Part shown: positions 25,201 to 34,733 of the stretch, piece by piece
Layout: each line of letters opens with the position of its first letter
Position numbering within the stretch: the stretch's first letter is position 1
Program-made: the position numbers and the translations under genes
Assembly (NCBI GenBank): GCA_947085845.1
Contig: CAMTXO010000002.1
Coordinates: 248,001-312,000 of the forward strand
Direction: 5' to 3'
Source of the DNA: JACPYF01 sp947085845
GTDB lineage: Bacteria; Patescibacteriota; Saccharimonadia; Saccharimonadales; Saccharimonadaceae
DNA length: 64,000 nucleotides
The notes under the pieces: generated by a model
The model's input: only the letters and a program-made list of their open reading frames with translations
The model's database searches: none
What the model was told of the DNA's origin: nothing

Positions 25201-25905
25201 CTAGAGCTGTGCGTTAGTACTAACGTTGACGACATCGTCTAAATCATCAATGAGGCCTAGGAGTTTGAGTATTTTTTCTGTTTTTTCTGGTTCTGGAACT
25301 ACCGTACTTTTAGGCACATATTCTAGCCCAGCATCTTTTATTTCCAACCCGCTACTCACAATATCCTGGCGCACTTTTGCAAGATTTTTAGCCTCTGTAT
25401 AAACGATAATCTCACCTTCTTCTTCGATAGCATCTTCCGCACCTGCATCTAAAACCTGTAGCAAAATATCCTCACCACTGCCCGCAACTGTTATGACACC
25501 TTTTCGGTCAAACTGGAAAACAACACTGCCTGGCTCAGCTATTCTTCCGCCATTTTTTGTTAGAATATTTTTCACTTCAGGGAAAGTGCGATTTTTGTTA
25601 TCTGTTGCTGCTTCGATTATTAGTCCGACCCCACCTGGTCCGTAGCCTTCATAGGTGACCTCTTCTAATTGGGCAGCTGTTTTATCTTTTGCTCTATCGA
25701 TGCTGCGCTGTATATTAGCATTTGGCATATTGGCAGCTTTAGCTTTTTCAATAACCATTGCAAGTACTGAATTGGTCGTTGGATCAGTACCACTTCTGGC
25801 TGCAATAGCAATCTGGTTGCCTATTTTTGTAAAAATAGCACCACGTTTTGCATCGGCAGCACCTTTTTGCCGTTTAATTGTTGACCATTTCGAATGTCCT
25901 GACAT
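25201..25905 (-). CDS. yebC: YebC/PmpR-family translation or transcription factor
   Basis: The 234-residue protein begins with the family hallmark MSGHSKWSTIKRQKGAADAKRGAIFTK in its first 27 positions and shows YEGYGPGGVGLIIEA around residue 83. The family includes DNA-binding regulators and, by recent work, factors relieving ribosome stalling at proline stretches. A TATAAT box 8 nt before the ATG suggests a leaderless transcript. Confidence 0.93.
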   Translation of the reverse strand: MSGHSKWSTIKRQKGAADAKRGAIFTKIGNQIAIAARSGTDPTTNSVLAMVIEKAKAANMPNANIQRSIDRAKDKTAAQLEEVTYEGYGPGGVGLIIEAATDNKNRTFPEVKNILTKNGGRIAEPGSVVFQFDRKGVITVAGSGEDILLQVLDAGAEDAIEEEGEIIVYTEAKNLAKVRQDIVSSGLEIKDAGLEYVPKSTVVPEPEKTEKILKLLGLIDDLDDVVNVSTNAQL

Positions 25906-25940
25906 ATACCGACATTATACCATGTTCAATCTGTTAAAGA

Positions 25941-27401
25941 CTACTCTACTATATTATCTTTCCTGAAGTTATGGCGAGTTACTCGTTGCATATATATCGC
26001 TACGACTAATAATATAGCGTAGAATATAATAACTCCAAAAATTGTAAAAGAAATATCTACTGAAACATTTGGTATACTGGCAAACCAGTCTATAACACTT
26101 GTCATATATGTTAATACAAAAAAAGCAGGTATGCCCACAAAAGCCACCGATAGAGGAATGATGACAGCAAGAATACCAGCTACAAAAACAAATAGCATAG
26201 CCAATGGAACAAAAGGTAGTACTAGAAGATTTGCAGGAAGAGCAAACAGCGCTAATATACCAAAACTAAATGCAATAATGGGCAATGTTGTTAACTGCGC
26301 AGAAATTGTCTCGCCTAAGATTTGTTGTATCGTGCCCGGCTTTTTAGAACCAAAAAAATAGTTTTGAAAAAGTGGCGCCAATATCATTACTCCGGCGAAT
26401 GCTGAAAATGATAGATACCAGCCCAAGTCTCCCCACATAAAACCAGGATTTATAAAAACAGTTACTGCAGCAGCAAACGGTAAAAGCACCATCGGGTGTA
26501 TTTTTCGACCATAGTACCATGCAGCTAGGCTTAGTCCAGTTACCAATCCTGCACGCGTCATGCTGGGGCTAAATCCAGTCACTAATATAAAACTAAAAAT
26601 CATCAAGCTACTCGAGAGCATAGCTAGGTATTTTGAAATACTAGCAAATAGTCTACGAGCAAAACGTACCAAAATCGTCAGATTATACCCGCTGGCTACA
26701 ACAATATGCGTCAGTCCAACTAGGCGCAGCTGTTCTTGCAGGCTCTCGGGTAAGCTTGATTTTTGACCAACTAAGTATCCTATTCCCAGACTAGCTTCTG
26801 GTTCGGGGATAGCTTTTCGGATACCGTCACTAAACCAATCACGCAGCTCGCGGGCTTTATCGCTGTGTGTATTTTCTACGACCAAAATTTTTGCACGATA
26901 CATACTAGCTGAAAAACTACCGAAACCTTCGTCTAAGCTACCACTCGAAGTCACTACATATCCCCGTTTTATATCCAAGTCTGTTGTCGTACTGAGCCAA
27001 ATTGTGCCCAAAAAATCCCTTCCTTCCACAGAGATACTACTCAATTTGATTTGTTTTTCCCCATGCTTACCTGTTGTAACATCTTCACTTACAATGCCTT
27101 TTATTTTTACTGATTTGCTATACAACTGGTTATACCTTTCCAGTTGTATTTGAGTAGGTACTGCTCGTGCAATTCCCAACAACATACCAGATATTATAGC
27201 TAGAATAATAAACAAAGTTTTTCTTTTCCAAAAACATAAAAGAAGCAGTAATATCGCAGAGACAAACCAACTGAACCCATAAAATATCTCTGCAATTTGC
27301 AGGGTAGAAAATCCAACGCCCGTCAGAAAACCAGCTGATACAAATGCAATGAAAACTGATGCGTGCTGCTGTCGTTTTAAAAACAGACTGATTTTTTGCA
27401 T
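25941..27401 (-). CDS. comEC: ComEC-type DNA uptake channel lacking the metallo-beta-lactamase domain
   Basis: About ten membrane segments cover this 486-residue protein. An N-terminal DUF4131/OB-like region is followed by the competence core with VASGYNLTILVRFARRLF (about 225-243) and the GFSPSMTRAG motif. ComEC/Rec2 passes single-stranded DNA across the membrane in natural transformation, in line with the many pilin genes here. The C-terminal MBL nuclease domain of many ComEC proteins is absent. I choose the ATG at 27401, preceded by TATGAT 7 nt upstream; the longer frame begins with TTG. Confidence 0.85.
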   Translation of the reverse strand: MQKISLFLKRQQHASVFIAFVSAGFLTGVGFSTLQIAEIFYGFSWFVSAILLLLLCFWKRKTLFIILAIISGMLLGIARAVPTQIQLERYNQLYSKSVKIKGIVSEDVTTGKHGEKQIKLSSISVEGRDFLGTIWLSTTTDLDIKRGYVVTSSGSLDEGFGSFSASMYRAKILVVENTHSDKARELRDWFSDGIRKAIPEPEASLGIGYLVGQKSSLPESLQEQLRLVGLTHIVVASGYNLTILVRFARRLFASISKYLAMLSSSLMIFSFILVTGFSPSMTRAGLVTGLSLAAWYYGRKIHPMVLLPFAAAVTVFINPGFMWGDLGWYLSFSAFAGVMILAPLFQNYFFGSKKPGTIQQILGETISAQLTTLPIIAFSFGILALFALPANLLVLPFVPLAMLFVFVAGILAVIIPLSVAFVGIPAFFVLTYMTSVIDWFASIPNVSVDISFTIFGVIIFYAILLVVAIYMQRVTRHNFRKDNIVE

Positions 27402-27435
27402 AATAAAATCATACCAGAACAAGTATATTCTTAGA

Positions 27436-28329
27436 TTATTTTGAGGCTAGTTCAACCAATTCTTGTACAAGCTCTGATATTGACATTCCAGCTGCTTCTG
27501 CAGCTTTTGGGAATAGGCTCTGAGCGGTGAGTCCAGGAATTGTATTTGCCTCAAGTGTATATATAGCTCCATCTGGAGAAATGATCATATCCGTCCTAGA
27601 AATATGCTTCAATTCAGCTAGTTTATGTATTTTTTCAGCTAAAGCTTTAGCTTCTTGCGTCACACCTTTTGAAAGAATATCCGGCTCTATAAGCTCTTGG
27701 CTTTTACCATTATATTTATTTTCATAATCAAATTCCTCACCTTCTGGCGGAATGATTAGAATGACAGGCAGGGCGGTATTGCCTAAGACACTGACCGTTA
27801 TTTCTTGGCCTATGATCAATTCTTCGAGTAATAGTTCACCATACTTTTTAAAAGCGGCGTCAAAGTTAGTTATTTGATGCCCGGGATTGTGAATAATAAA
27901 TGTATCAATGCTTGAGCCGCCTTTGATGGGTTTTAGCACATACGGTTTATGTTTCAGACCAGAGGTTGCAAAAGTGTCTTGGTTAACTATCTGCCAGTTT
28001 GGCGTCAATATACCATGTTCTGCCATACGTTCTTTGAAAGCTATTTTATCGAAAGCAATAGCTGATGCCTTTGAGCCTGTACCTAGAAATTTAGCTCCAT
28101 GTTTTTCAAGCTCAGTTTGAATTTCACCATCCTCACCACCAGCGCCATGAATAATGGGCAAAACTACATCTATTTTTTGTAGCTCATCTTTTAGGTTGAA
28201 CTCGTCGGCTATATCAATAGTAGTAGTTGCGTAGCCTACTTTAGCCAAAGCAGCCTCTGTATTCTTGGCAGACTTTAGTGATATTTCACGTTCGTTAGAT
28301 GGACCGCCGGTTAGTATTAGTACTCGCAT
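27436..28329 (-). CDS. ddl: D-alanine--D-alanine ligase
   Basis: This ATP-grasp enzyme makes D-Ala-D-Ala for peptidoglycan. It begins MRVLILTGGPSNEREISLKSA, contains IIHGAGGEDGEIQ (the HGxxGEDG motif), KPIKGGSSIDTF for nucleotide binding, and LEANTIPGLTAQSLFPKAA near the C-terminus. Its 297 residues are normal for Ddl. A TATACT box 9 nt before the ATG fits the leaderless pattern. It completes a set with murA, murB, murC and the carboxypeptidase at 58.4 kb. Confidence 0.94.
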   Translation of the reverse strand: MRVLILTGGPSNEREISLKSAKNTEAALAKVGYATTTIDIADEFNLKDELQKIDVVLPIIHGAGGEDGEIQTELEKHGAKFLGTGSKASAIAFDKIAFKERMAEHGILTPNWQIVNQDTFATSGLKHKPYVLKPIKGGSSIDTFIIHNPGHQITNFDAAFKKYGELLLEELIIGQEITVSVLGNTALPVILIIPPEGEEFDYENKYNGKSQELIEPDILSKGVTQEAKALAEKIHKLAELKHISRTDMIISPDGAIYTLEANTIPGLTAQSLFPKAAEAAGMSISELVQELVELASK

Positions 28330-28356
28330 ATATATTTAAGTATAGCAAAATAAAGC

Positions 28357-29193
28357 TTATTGCCACTCACCTACTGCAGCGCGATAACTACCTAATACCG
28401 TGACTTTACAACCCTGATCATTTAATTCAGCGAGAGCATCTTTACATTTTTTATCATTAATACCCGTATCAATATCTATATAGAACATATAATGCCATGC
28501 TTTGCCTATAATTGGTCGTGACTGTATCTTGCTGAGGCTCAATGAGCGATTTGCAAAACAACCCAGCGCATTATAAAGCGCTCCCGCTACGTGGTTTGTA
28601 CTAATTACGATAGATGTTTTATTTGGTTTTTTATCTGCATTATCATTTTTACTTAACACAATAAACCGAGTGTAATTTTCTTTGTTCGTCTCTACTGATC
28701 GAGCTAGTATTTTCATATTATACAGCTTTGCTGCTTCTTCACTCGCTATTGCGACTATACTTGGGTCATTGAGTTCTTTGACCATTTTCACACTTGTGGC
28801 TGTATCCTGATATTCAAGACGTTCTGCCTTAGCAATGTTTTTGTTTAAATATTCGTCACATTGCGCGAGAGCTACAGGATGTGAGTAAACCTTAGTTACA
28901 GAATCAAGATCTGTATCAGGCAGACCTATCAGACATTGTTCAACACGTAGGTATACCTCACCACATATATAAAACTGATTTTTTAGAACCAAATCGTAGA
29001 CTTCATTAATTGAACCAAATAGTGAGTTTTCAATCGCACACAAAGCGTAGTGACTCTGATCGTTTTTTAAAGCATCAAAAGCACTGGCAAATGTATCACA
29101 GTATGTACGTTCAGTATTGTCACCAAAAAAATCTCTGGCTGCAATATCGTGAAACGAAGCCTGATAGCCTTGTATTGAGATATTATTAATCAT
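28357..29193 (-). CDS. pheA: prephenate dehydratase (PheA) with ACT domain
   Basis: The enzyme converts prephenate to phenylpyruvate in Phe synthesis. The catalytic domain (about 1-185) contains CAIENSLFGSINEVYD and the Thr-Arg-Phe motif in ENYTRFIVL. The regulatory ACT domain (about 195-275) carries SKIQSRP in place of the Phe-binding ESRP. It is a monofunctional form of 278 residues. No other aromatic pathway gene occurs in the window. TACAAT lies 8 nt before the ATG. Confidence 0.88.
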   Translation of the reverse strand: MINNISIQGYQASFHDIAARDFFGDNTERTYCDTFASAFDALKNDQSHYALCAIENSLFGSINEVYDLVLKNQFYICGEVYLRVEQCLIGLPDTDLDSVTKVYSHPVALAQCDEYLNKNIAKAERLEYQDTATSVKMVKELNDPSIVAIASEEAAKLYNMKILARSVETNKENYTRFIVLSKNDNADKKPNKTSIVISTNHVAGALYNALGCFANRSLSLSKIQSRPIIGKAWHYMFYIDIDTGINDKKCKDALAELNDQGCKVTVLGSYRAAVGEWQ

Positions 29194-29235
29194 GTTTACT
29201 TATTGTACCATTTAGCAATACTGCGATTAATTCAA

Positions 29236-29276
29236 CCAAGAAAATAACCCCACAACAGGTGGGGTGATTTTCTTGG
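29236..29276 (-). terminator. terminator after the DUF6624 gene
   Basis: An outer 10-bp stem (CCAAGAAAAT 29236-29245 with ATTTTCTTGG 29267-29276) and an inner 6-bp stem (CCCCAC/GTGGGG, loop AACAG) form a long hairpin between the DUF6624-like gene and pheA. On the minus strand the descending arm carries TTATTTTCTTGG. Confidence 0.7.
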
Positions 29277-29307
29277 AGGGACACAGTGGAATTTATCAGG
29301 ACTAAAC

Positions 29308-29811
29308 TTAGCCTAGATTGCCATATTGCTCAAGTATTCGCTGTTGATTAGCTTCAAATGTTTCGAGACCCATTGCTGCGCGTCTTTCTTCAAGTCGACC
29401 TTCATCTTCGATTTGTCGAGGAGCGAATTTGTCACCCTCTTTATAGAATTGCGTGCCATAAAGCTGCGGTCTGCCTTGGGCGACTCGCACCCTATCTTCA
29501 AGGTAGGCTATATTTGCAGCCCTCACCTCAGTGTCGGGTAGAGTCTTAAGTAATTCTAGGCACTTAGCCTGAAAATCAGGTTTGTGGTCTGCGTGTTGAA
29601 CGAGTAGCCAGGCAGCCTGTGATACTTCGTCTCCAACCTTGGAAATAGTAGGCCAGCCATCTTCGTCAACAATTTTCTCAAGATATTCAGTATTTTGTTT
29701 ATCTATCTCATCATTCCAGTGAGTCATGTCGCCTGATTCAATGACTTCATTTCGCATCGCCCGGTCTACCGCCGAACGGCGGATAAGTTCATTGCTTAAT
29801 TCGTTGCTCAT
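29308..29811 (-). CDS. DUF6624-like protein
   Basis: This 167-residue soluble, acidic protein has the pattern GWPTISKVGDEVSQAAWLLVQHAD, then AYLEDRVRV and GRPQLYGTQF, which I associate with the DUF6624 family. Members occur widely and are of unknown function. It is an independent unit: tRNA-Lys(TTT) with its own terminator lies upstream, and a hairpin terminator follows. Confidence 0.65.
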   Translation of the reverse strand: MSNELSNELIRRSAVDRAMRNEVIESGDMTHWNDEIDKQNTEYLEKIVDEDGWPTISKVGDEVSQAAWLLVQHADHKPDFQAKCLELLKTLPDTEVRAANIAYLEDRVRVAQGRPQLYGTQFYKEGDKFAPRQIEDEGRLEERRAAMGLETFEANQQRILEQYGNLG

Positions 29812-29828
29812 GAACTAATAATATCAAA

Positions 29829-29858
29829 CAAAAAAGACTCCTCGGATGAGAAGTCTTT
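29829..29858 (-). terminator. terminator of tRNA-Lys(TTT)
   Basis: AAAGACT (29833-29839) and AGTCTTT (29852-29858) with an inner CTC/GAG pair form the stem; on the minus strand a six-T run follows. Confidence 0.8.
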
Positions 29859-29873
29859 CATAGTGCTTATGCT

Positions 29874-29950
29874 TGGAGGACCAGGTGAGACTTGAACTCA
29901 CGACACCCTGCTTAAAAGGCAGGTGCTCTAACCAACTGAGCTACTGGTCC
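29874..29950 (-). tRNA. tRNA-Lys(TTT)
   Basis: The cloverleaf has acceptor GGACCAG/CTGGTCC, anticodon stem CCTGC/GCAGG with loop CTTTTAA (anticodon TTT) and encoded CCA after discriminator T. It differs from the CTT isoacceptor at 14.4 kb at only a few positions, so the two are recent paralogues. Confidence 0.95.
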
Positions 29951-30001
29951 GTAATTGAATAACAGATAGAACTATAGCAAATTTAAGGTGTTTCGTCTAG
30001 C

Positions 30002-30454
30002 CTAGCCTTTTTTTCGTGGACGGTGTGATAAAAGAATAGTTACTATTGCAACTATCAAACCGGCACCAACAGCAAGCCTAGCGTACTGACTGATTTCATC
30101 TATCAGCGGATCACCACCTGTTCCGAGCCCGACCACTAGTAGTGCCGCCGTAACTATAGCCATAACAGTTGAGTCTAAAATTCGCAGCAACATGCTAGAT
30201 TCTTTGCCACCTACAATAATCAGTAGAAAAGCAGGGGCGAGAATAAGCGCTGTTGTGACCACACTTACTAGAGGTGGTGCGATGAGGTTTACGCCTTGTT
30301 GCTGCAAAATAATTGTTAACCAACCGCCCCATTGCTGCGCAATTAACGCTCCGGCTGCAAGTCCTAATATTGGTAGACCCAGGCGTTTTTTTGAAAAATA
30401 GCCTATTACGAAAACTACCAAACTTATTACTACTATTACAATGCTCATGTTCAT
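30002..30454 (-). CDS. four-pass membrane protein, unknown function
   Basis: This 150-residue, almost wholly hydrophobic protein has about four to five membrane segments (about 4-20, 23-45, 58-80, 90-112, 122-142) and a basic C-terminus (HRPRKKG). I recognise no family; the pattern resembles small CvpA-like membrane proteins only loosely. It follows rimK by 17 bp but also has its own TATAAT 6 nt before the ATG. Confidence 0.6.
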   Translation of the reverse strand: MNMSIVIVVISLVVFVIGYFSKKRLGLPILGLAAGALIAQQWGGWLTIILQQQGVNLIAPPLVSVVTTALILAPAFLLIIVGGKESSMLLRILDSTVMAIVTAALLVVGLGTGGDPLIDEISQYARLAVGAGLIVAIVTILLSHRPRKKG

Positions 30455-30471
30455 GAGCTTATTATAGCAAT

Positions 30472-31383
30472 TTACGCGCCAACTTTGTCTTTTTTGTTGC
30501 GTCTTTTTGCATTCAGCTCAATATACTCGATAACTGCTTTTGCCACATTACGATCAGTATATTTTTCAATTGTGAATCCTGGACTAGCATTTACCTCGAG
30601 TATCAGAGGTCCGTTGTTAGACCTCATCATATCAACACCGCAAATGCTTAGACCCATTGCCTTTGCTGCTTTTGTTGCTGCTCGTTTTTCTTCGTCACTT
30701 AGTTTAATTTTAGTACCTTCACCGCCTTGGTGGATATTTGAACGAAAATCATCATCCAGGCTTTGGCGTTTCATACTGGCGACTACTCGTCCACCTACAA
30801 CAAACGCCCGAATATCAGTTCCTGCTGATTCTTTGACAAATTCTTGCAACAAAATATTTGTTCCATCTTCGTTTCCTAGATAAAATGCCTGCAAAGTTGA
30901 TTTAGCAGCTTTTTTGGTTTCGGCTAAAACAACACCGTTCCCATGTGTACCACGAGCAAGCTTAATAATCACAGGAGTGCCCCCGATTTGCTCTAGCATA
31001 TCATCAATATCTGTAGTGTTTCGACTAAAAACAGTCTTTGGTATACCCACTCCTGATCGAGATAGTAGCTGCATGGACCGAAGTTTATCGTGAGAACGTC
31101 CAATCGCAATCGAACTAATGGGAGTGTACACCCCTTGCATCTCGAATTGACGAACTATAGCGGTACCATACCGTGTCATGTGACCTGCTATACGAGGAAT
31201 AATAGCGTCATATCCTGTCAAATATTCACCTTCGTAGCCAACACGAGGATTACTGCTTTCTATACTAGCGTAGCAGTCTCGATATTTAATGATGTCTACC
31301 TCGTGACCGCGGGCTTCAGCCTCTTCGACTAGACGTTTGGTCGAATAATTACCTGGTCCGTTTGAAAGTATTGCTATTCTCAT
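30472..31383 (-). CDS. rimK: RimK-type ATP-grasp glutamate ligase
   Basis: This 303-residue ATP-grasp ligase adds Glu residues to a protein or peptide C-terminus (ribosomal S6 in E. coli). It starts MRIAILSNGPGNYSTKRLVEEAEARGHEV. It contains PVIIKLARGTHGNGVVLAET (ATP loop), LLQEFVKESAGTDIRAFVVGGRVVASM, the DDDFRSNIHQGGEG loop and the Mg2+-binding LILEVNASPGF. The partner gene for a retropepsin-like protease overlaps its start by 4 bp, the same pairing as in classical rim operons. The true acceptor in this organism is not known. Confidence 0.9.
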   Translation of the reverse strand: MRIAILSNGPGNYSTKRLVEEAEARGHEVDIIKYRDCYASIESSNPRVGYEGEYLTGYDAIIPRIAGHMTRYGTAIVRQFEMQGVYTPISSIAIGRSHDKLRSMQLLSRSGVGIPKTVFSRNTTDIDDMLEQIGGTPVIIKLARGTHGNGVVLAETKKAAKSTLQAFYLGNEDGTNILLQEFVKESAGTDIRAFVVGGRVVASMKRQSLDDDFRSNIHQGGEGTKIKLSDEEKRAATKAAKAMGLSICGVDMMRSNNGPLILEVNASPGFTIEKYTDRNVAKAVIEYIELNAKRRNKKDKVGA

Positions 31384-31874
31384 TTCTCTAGCTCCTCAAG
31401 ATATTCCTCGTCACCACGTTTTATTAGTTCGCGAGCAGCAGCCTTGAGTTCTTTTCTGTTCACTCCACTTCTGGTTACGTCTACTAAAAATCGGTTGCGG
31501 ATTGCTTTTCTACCAACTAATACTGGAAACACATTCTGTGAACGATCCGCCAAAGTAAAAGATGTTTGAAATATTTTATAACCTAAACGTATTTTTAGGC
31601 TTACTTCATATCTTTTTACCTTGTGACCGGTCGAACTTGTAACTTCTATTTCCGTAAATGAACTAGTTTGAATTGTGCGTTTACGATTAAATGATGGGTG
31701 GGCGCCAATTGTAAATTTCAAATAGTCTTTATTTTTCTTAGTGTATATTTCAATATCACGCGCATGAATAGCAGAACGATAGGCACCGGTATCAATTTTC
31801 GCCGGTACACCCTCAAGTTTCCCGACAACGTCGAGATGTTCGAACCTACCTATAACGACTGGGTATTTCTTCAT
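31380..31874 (-). CDS. retropepsin-like protease paired with RimK (RimB type)
   Basis: This 164-residue protein of the RimK/LysX-associated zinc-protease (DUF785) family has the aspartic-protease-like motif KIDTGAYRSAIHA at about residues 26-38 and PVLVGRKAIRNRFLVD near 130. Such proteins trim or process poly-glutamate tails added by RimK. I start at the ATG preceded by GCAGGA; the longer frame begins with TTG. It overlaps rimK by 4 bp. Confidence 0.85.
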   Translation of the reverse strand: MKKYPVVIGRFEHLDVVGKLEGVPAKIDTGAYRSAIHARDIEIYTKKNKDYLKFTIGAHPSFNRKRTIQTSSFTEIEVTSSTGHKVKRYEVSLKIRLGYKIFQTSFTLADRSQNVFPVLVGRKAIRNRFLVDVTRSGVNRKELKAAARELIKRGDEEYLEELEK

Positions 31875-31958
31875 GAATTTCCTGCTGCAATGTTTAATTG
31901 CCAAATATTAGTATAATTATAACACTTTTAACTGTATAATTCAATGCTATTTATAGTC

Positions 31959-34706
31959 CTATTTTTTATTTAATAGTCGCCAGATAGCAAGACCTATAAG
32001 ACCCAGCCCGAGCAGACCCAAAAGTATATATGTCTGGTCTTTGAGCCAATATAAAACTGCTAGGGCTACACCAGATGAGCCCCATAAAACAACCAAGCGA
32101 TAGTTTAATACCCCACCGATAGTTAACAAAATTACATGTTCTATAAGAAATATCATCTGGTATTTACTAGGATCACCTAGTGCAGCCAGACCTGTAGGGA
32201 TACTTAGTATACAAAGCGCAGCAATAAGCCAATGTAGGGCATTATTTTTGTCTGATATTACATAACGTGCACCAGCTAGCACCGCTAGTATAATAGCCCA
32301 CCAATGTGTATAGACGAGCATGTCGTAATTACCACCAAGCGAAAACATTCTTTGCATTGCTAATGTAGCTACTACTGCTGCAGCTTCGTAATAGCCATGT
32401 TTTTTTGTACAAGCACCCTCTACCGCCAATATGGCTGCTGCTGCCAATAGTGTTAGAGATGCATTCAGTGCCGTGGTATCAGAGAAGAAGTGGTAGAAAG
32501 ATCCAAAGAATAGAACAACAAGGCTAATTACTACCCAAAACTGAGTTGCAGGTGTGTCTTGACGCTGCCGGCGAAGCCACGCGAGACCATAAAATATTAT
32601 TGCCCACCAATTTGCATATAGCAGTACGCTAATATCATTTGCAGTATTTACAGCCACAATTCGTTGCAATGCTAATGTGGTAGCAAGTATAGCGATCTCA
32701 TAGTATTCATGCTGTTTGTATACCCAGCCCTCGGCAGTTATTAATACTGATGCTGCAATTAATGTAGCTGCGGCAGCAATTGTATAGGAATCGAAGAATA
32801 TAAATATCAACCCAGAAGCCATCAGCAGTAATACACTGTAGACTCCCATAATTTGAGCTCGAACCTGGTCTTTTTGTGTTGGGAAGAATATTCTTAGTGG
32901 ATAAAATATAGCAGCAGCTATCCAGGAAGTCGTCAGTAATCTACGGACCATATCTTCTTCAAATGTACCAACTAGCATATATACTGCAACCAGGAAAACG
33001 GCGTTTGCAATAATTTGAATCTGCCCTGTTTTTTCAATATAAGAAACAGCAGTTAGCAAGATAGCAATGATAGTAAAGTAAGCTGCAGCCCATTCAAAAG
33101 CCAAGTTCAAACTTATGATACCGGCGATTATTAGATATAGACTATAGCCAGCGATTATTACTTCCTTCTTCTCACCCACTTTTGCCCATAACATTCTGAG
33201 CGCTATTGCCGCAGCGCCTATAGCAACGTAAGCACCAGCTATTAACTGGTAAGACAACTGAGAATCCATGAGGTCTCTGCCGATTTGGATTGGAAGTGCC
33301 GCTGCTACAAATATTCCTACCAGTGCAAAACGTGCCTGTTGTAGCCAGGCAGCAAGGCTAATGCTTGTAACTACAGTGAGCGCTAGTGATGCAGTGGTCA
33401 TTTCGGCACGAATATCGGATTGACTCCACAATGATATAGCGACAAGCAGGACAGCCATGCCTCCCCAGATCCAAAATTGTTCATCATCACTTTTTGTCTT
33501 TTTGATAACCACCGCAGATATAATAATCTGCACAAGAGCGACAGACGAGAGCACAATACCCGTAGTGACGAGATCTTTTGAAGAAATGTCGTAGGTAAAC
33601 AATACTACAGCTATACTTGCTGCCAAACGTGCAAGAAATACATAGATTTGACGATAACTATCTTTGCTAGGTGCAAGCGCAGCTACCCCGTAATGTAGCG
33701 CGGCTACCGCCAAAACTACAGCATTTTGCCATAGCGGTACCTGGGAGACACCCCACCAACTACCAAATACTGCTAACGGGACAGCTAGCTGTCCGCTATC
33801 GTCAATAGGCTTCAAGAAAACACCAGGTAATAATTTTGGCCGTAGAAACGCAATAATATTTAGTATTGATGCTACCAAAATAATGAGGATAAAGTACCAT
33901 ACAAATCCTATCTGCAGCACCGCAACGGAAGAGGTAGTCATTGAGAACACAAAACCAAGAGTTAGATATGCAAGGACTTGGCTCTGCAGTTTTAGCGTCG
34001 CAAACAGGAACAATACTAGTCCCAAAATAGATGTGATAAACCAACTGAGTACAGGGTCGTGTAATACGAATGTATTTGTAGCAAGCCCAGCAAATGGAAG
34101 TAGCGCCAAACCTGTACCAATAAATGCGACCGCCGCTGGTCGTAACCGCTGGCTAGAACTATGGAGAATCATTCCCGAACCATAGAACCCTATGGTTACC
34201 GCCCAGGCGCCTATAAACTTTAGACTATTGTCGACTGATCCGCCTATAAATAGTACAGCGGCAGCGACTAATAAAAAGCTGGCAACATATAATATGGTAT
34301 TAATATTCTGAAGATCACGCTGCTCTTTTGTTTTCTCATGCGTAATAATCGGTTGCTTTGTTGTTTTTCGTTGTTTTGGAGTAGTTTCTTCAGCTTCTTC
34401 ACCATCAGAAAAAGGAGACCAGCTGGCCTCCGTTTCTGTTTTTTCTAGTGTTGCGGTTTGTTTTACTTCCTCACTAACAGTTTTTGTAGCGCTAGTCACG
34501 CCCATTTCTTTTAGTAAAACACTCTTATTGATCAGTTTCGGTTGTGACGATATAAATGCCACCATATAGTCTCTAACTTCACGTTGACCTTGGAGTCTTA
34601 GCTCGTCATTGCTAGCTTTTCCAGAACTATTCCCTTTGCCTATAAAGTAGCCAATAGCAAATGGTACCCCAAATACCAACGCCAAGATTAGAAGTATCCC
34701 CTCCAT
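31959..34706 (-). CDS. giant polytopic membrane protein (about 25 membrane segments)
   Basis: This 915-residue protein starts with one membrane helix (MEGILLILALVFGVPFAIGYFIG). A soluble region of about 110 residues with charged, Thr/Lys/Glu-rich low-complexity sequence follows. From residue about 135 to the end it is a continuous run of about 25 hydrophobic helices with short loops. Internal repetition is visible: TLALQRIVAVNTANDISVLLYANWW and TLAMQRMFSLGGNYDMLVYTHWW are tandem versions of one unit. I know similar proteins only as unnamed SCO7613-like or DUF2157-like membrane proteins. Function unknown. Confidence 0.7.
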   Translation of the reverse strand: MEGILLILALVFGVPFAIGYFIGKGNSSGKASNDELRLQGQREVRDYMVAFISSQPKLINKSVLLKEMGVTSATKTVSEEVKQTATLEKTETEASWSPFSDGEEAEETTPKQRKTTKQPIITHEKTKEQRDLQNINTILYVASFLLVAAAVLFIGGSVDNSLKFIGAWAVTIGFYGSGMILHSSSQRLRPAAVAFIGTGLALLPFAGLATNTFVLHDPVLSWFITSILGLVLFLFATLKLQSQVLAYLTLGFVFSMTTSSVAVLQIGFVWYFILIILVASILNIIAFLRPKLLPGVFLKPIDDSGQLAVPLAVFGSWWGVSQVPLWQNAVVLAVAALHYGVAALAPSKDSYRQIYVFLARLAASIAVVLFTYDISSKDLVTTGIVLSSVALVQIIISAVVIKKTKSDDEQFWIWGGMAVLLVAISLWSQSDIRAEMTTASLALTVVTSISLAAWLQQARFALVGIFVAAALPIQIGRDLMDSQLSYQLIAGAYVAIGAAAIALRMLWAKVGEKKEVIIAGYSLYLIIAGIISLNLAFEWAAAYFTIIAILLTAVSYIEKTGQIQIIANAVFLVAVYMLVGTFEEDMVRRLLTTSWIAAAIFYPLRIFFPTQKDQVRAQIMGVYSVLLLMASGLIFIFFDSYTIAAAATLIAASVLITAEGWVYKQHEYYEIAILATTLALQRIVAVNTANDISVLLYANWWAIIFYGLAWLRRQRQDTPATQFWVVISLVVLFFGSFYHFFSDTTALNASLTLLAAAAILAVEGACTKKHGYYEAAAVVATLAMQRMFSLGGNYDMLVYTHWWAIILAVLAGARYVISDKNNALHWLIAALCILSIPTGLAALGDPSKYQMIFLIEHVILLTIGGVLNYRLVVLWGSSGVALAVLYWLKDQTYILLGLLGLGLIGLAIWRLLNKK

Positions 34707-34733
34707 AATTACCTTAAGCTTACATGAAAAACT

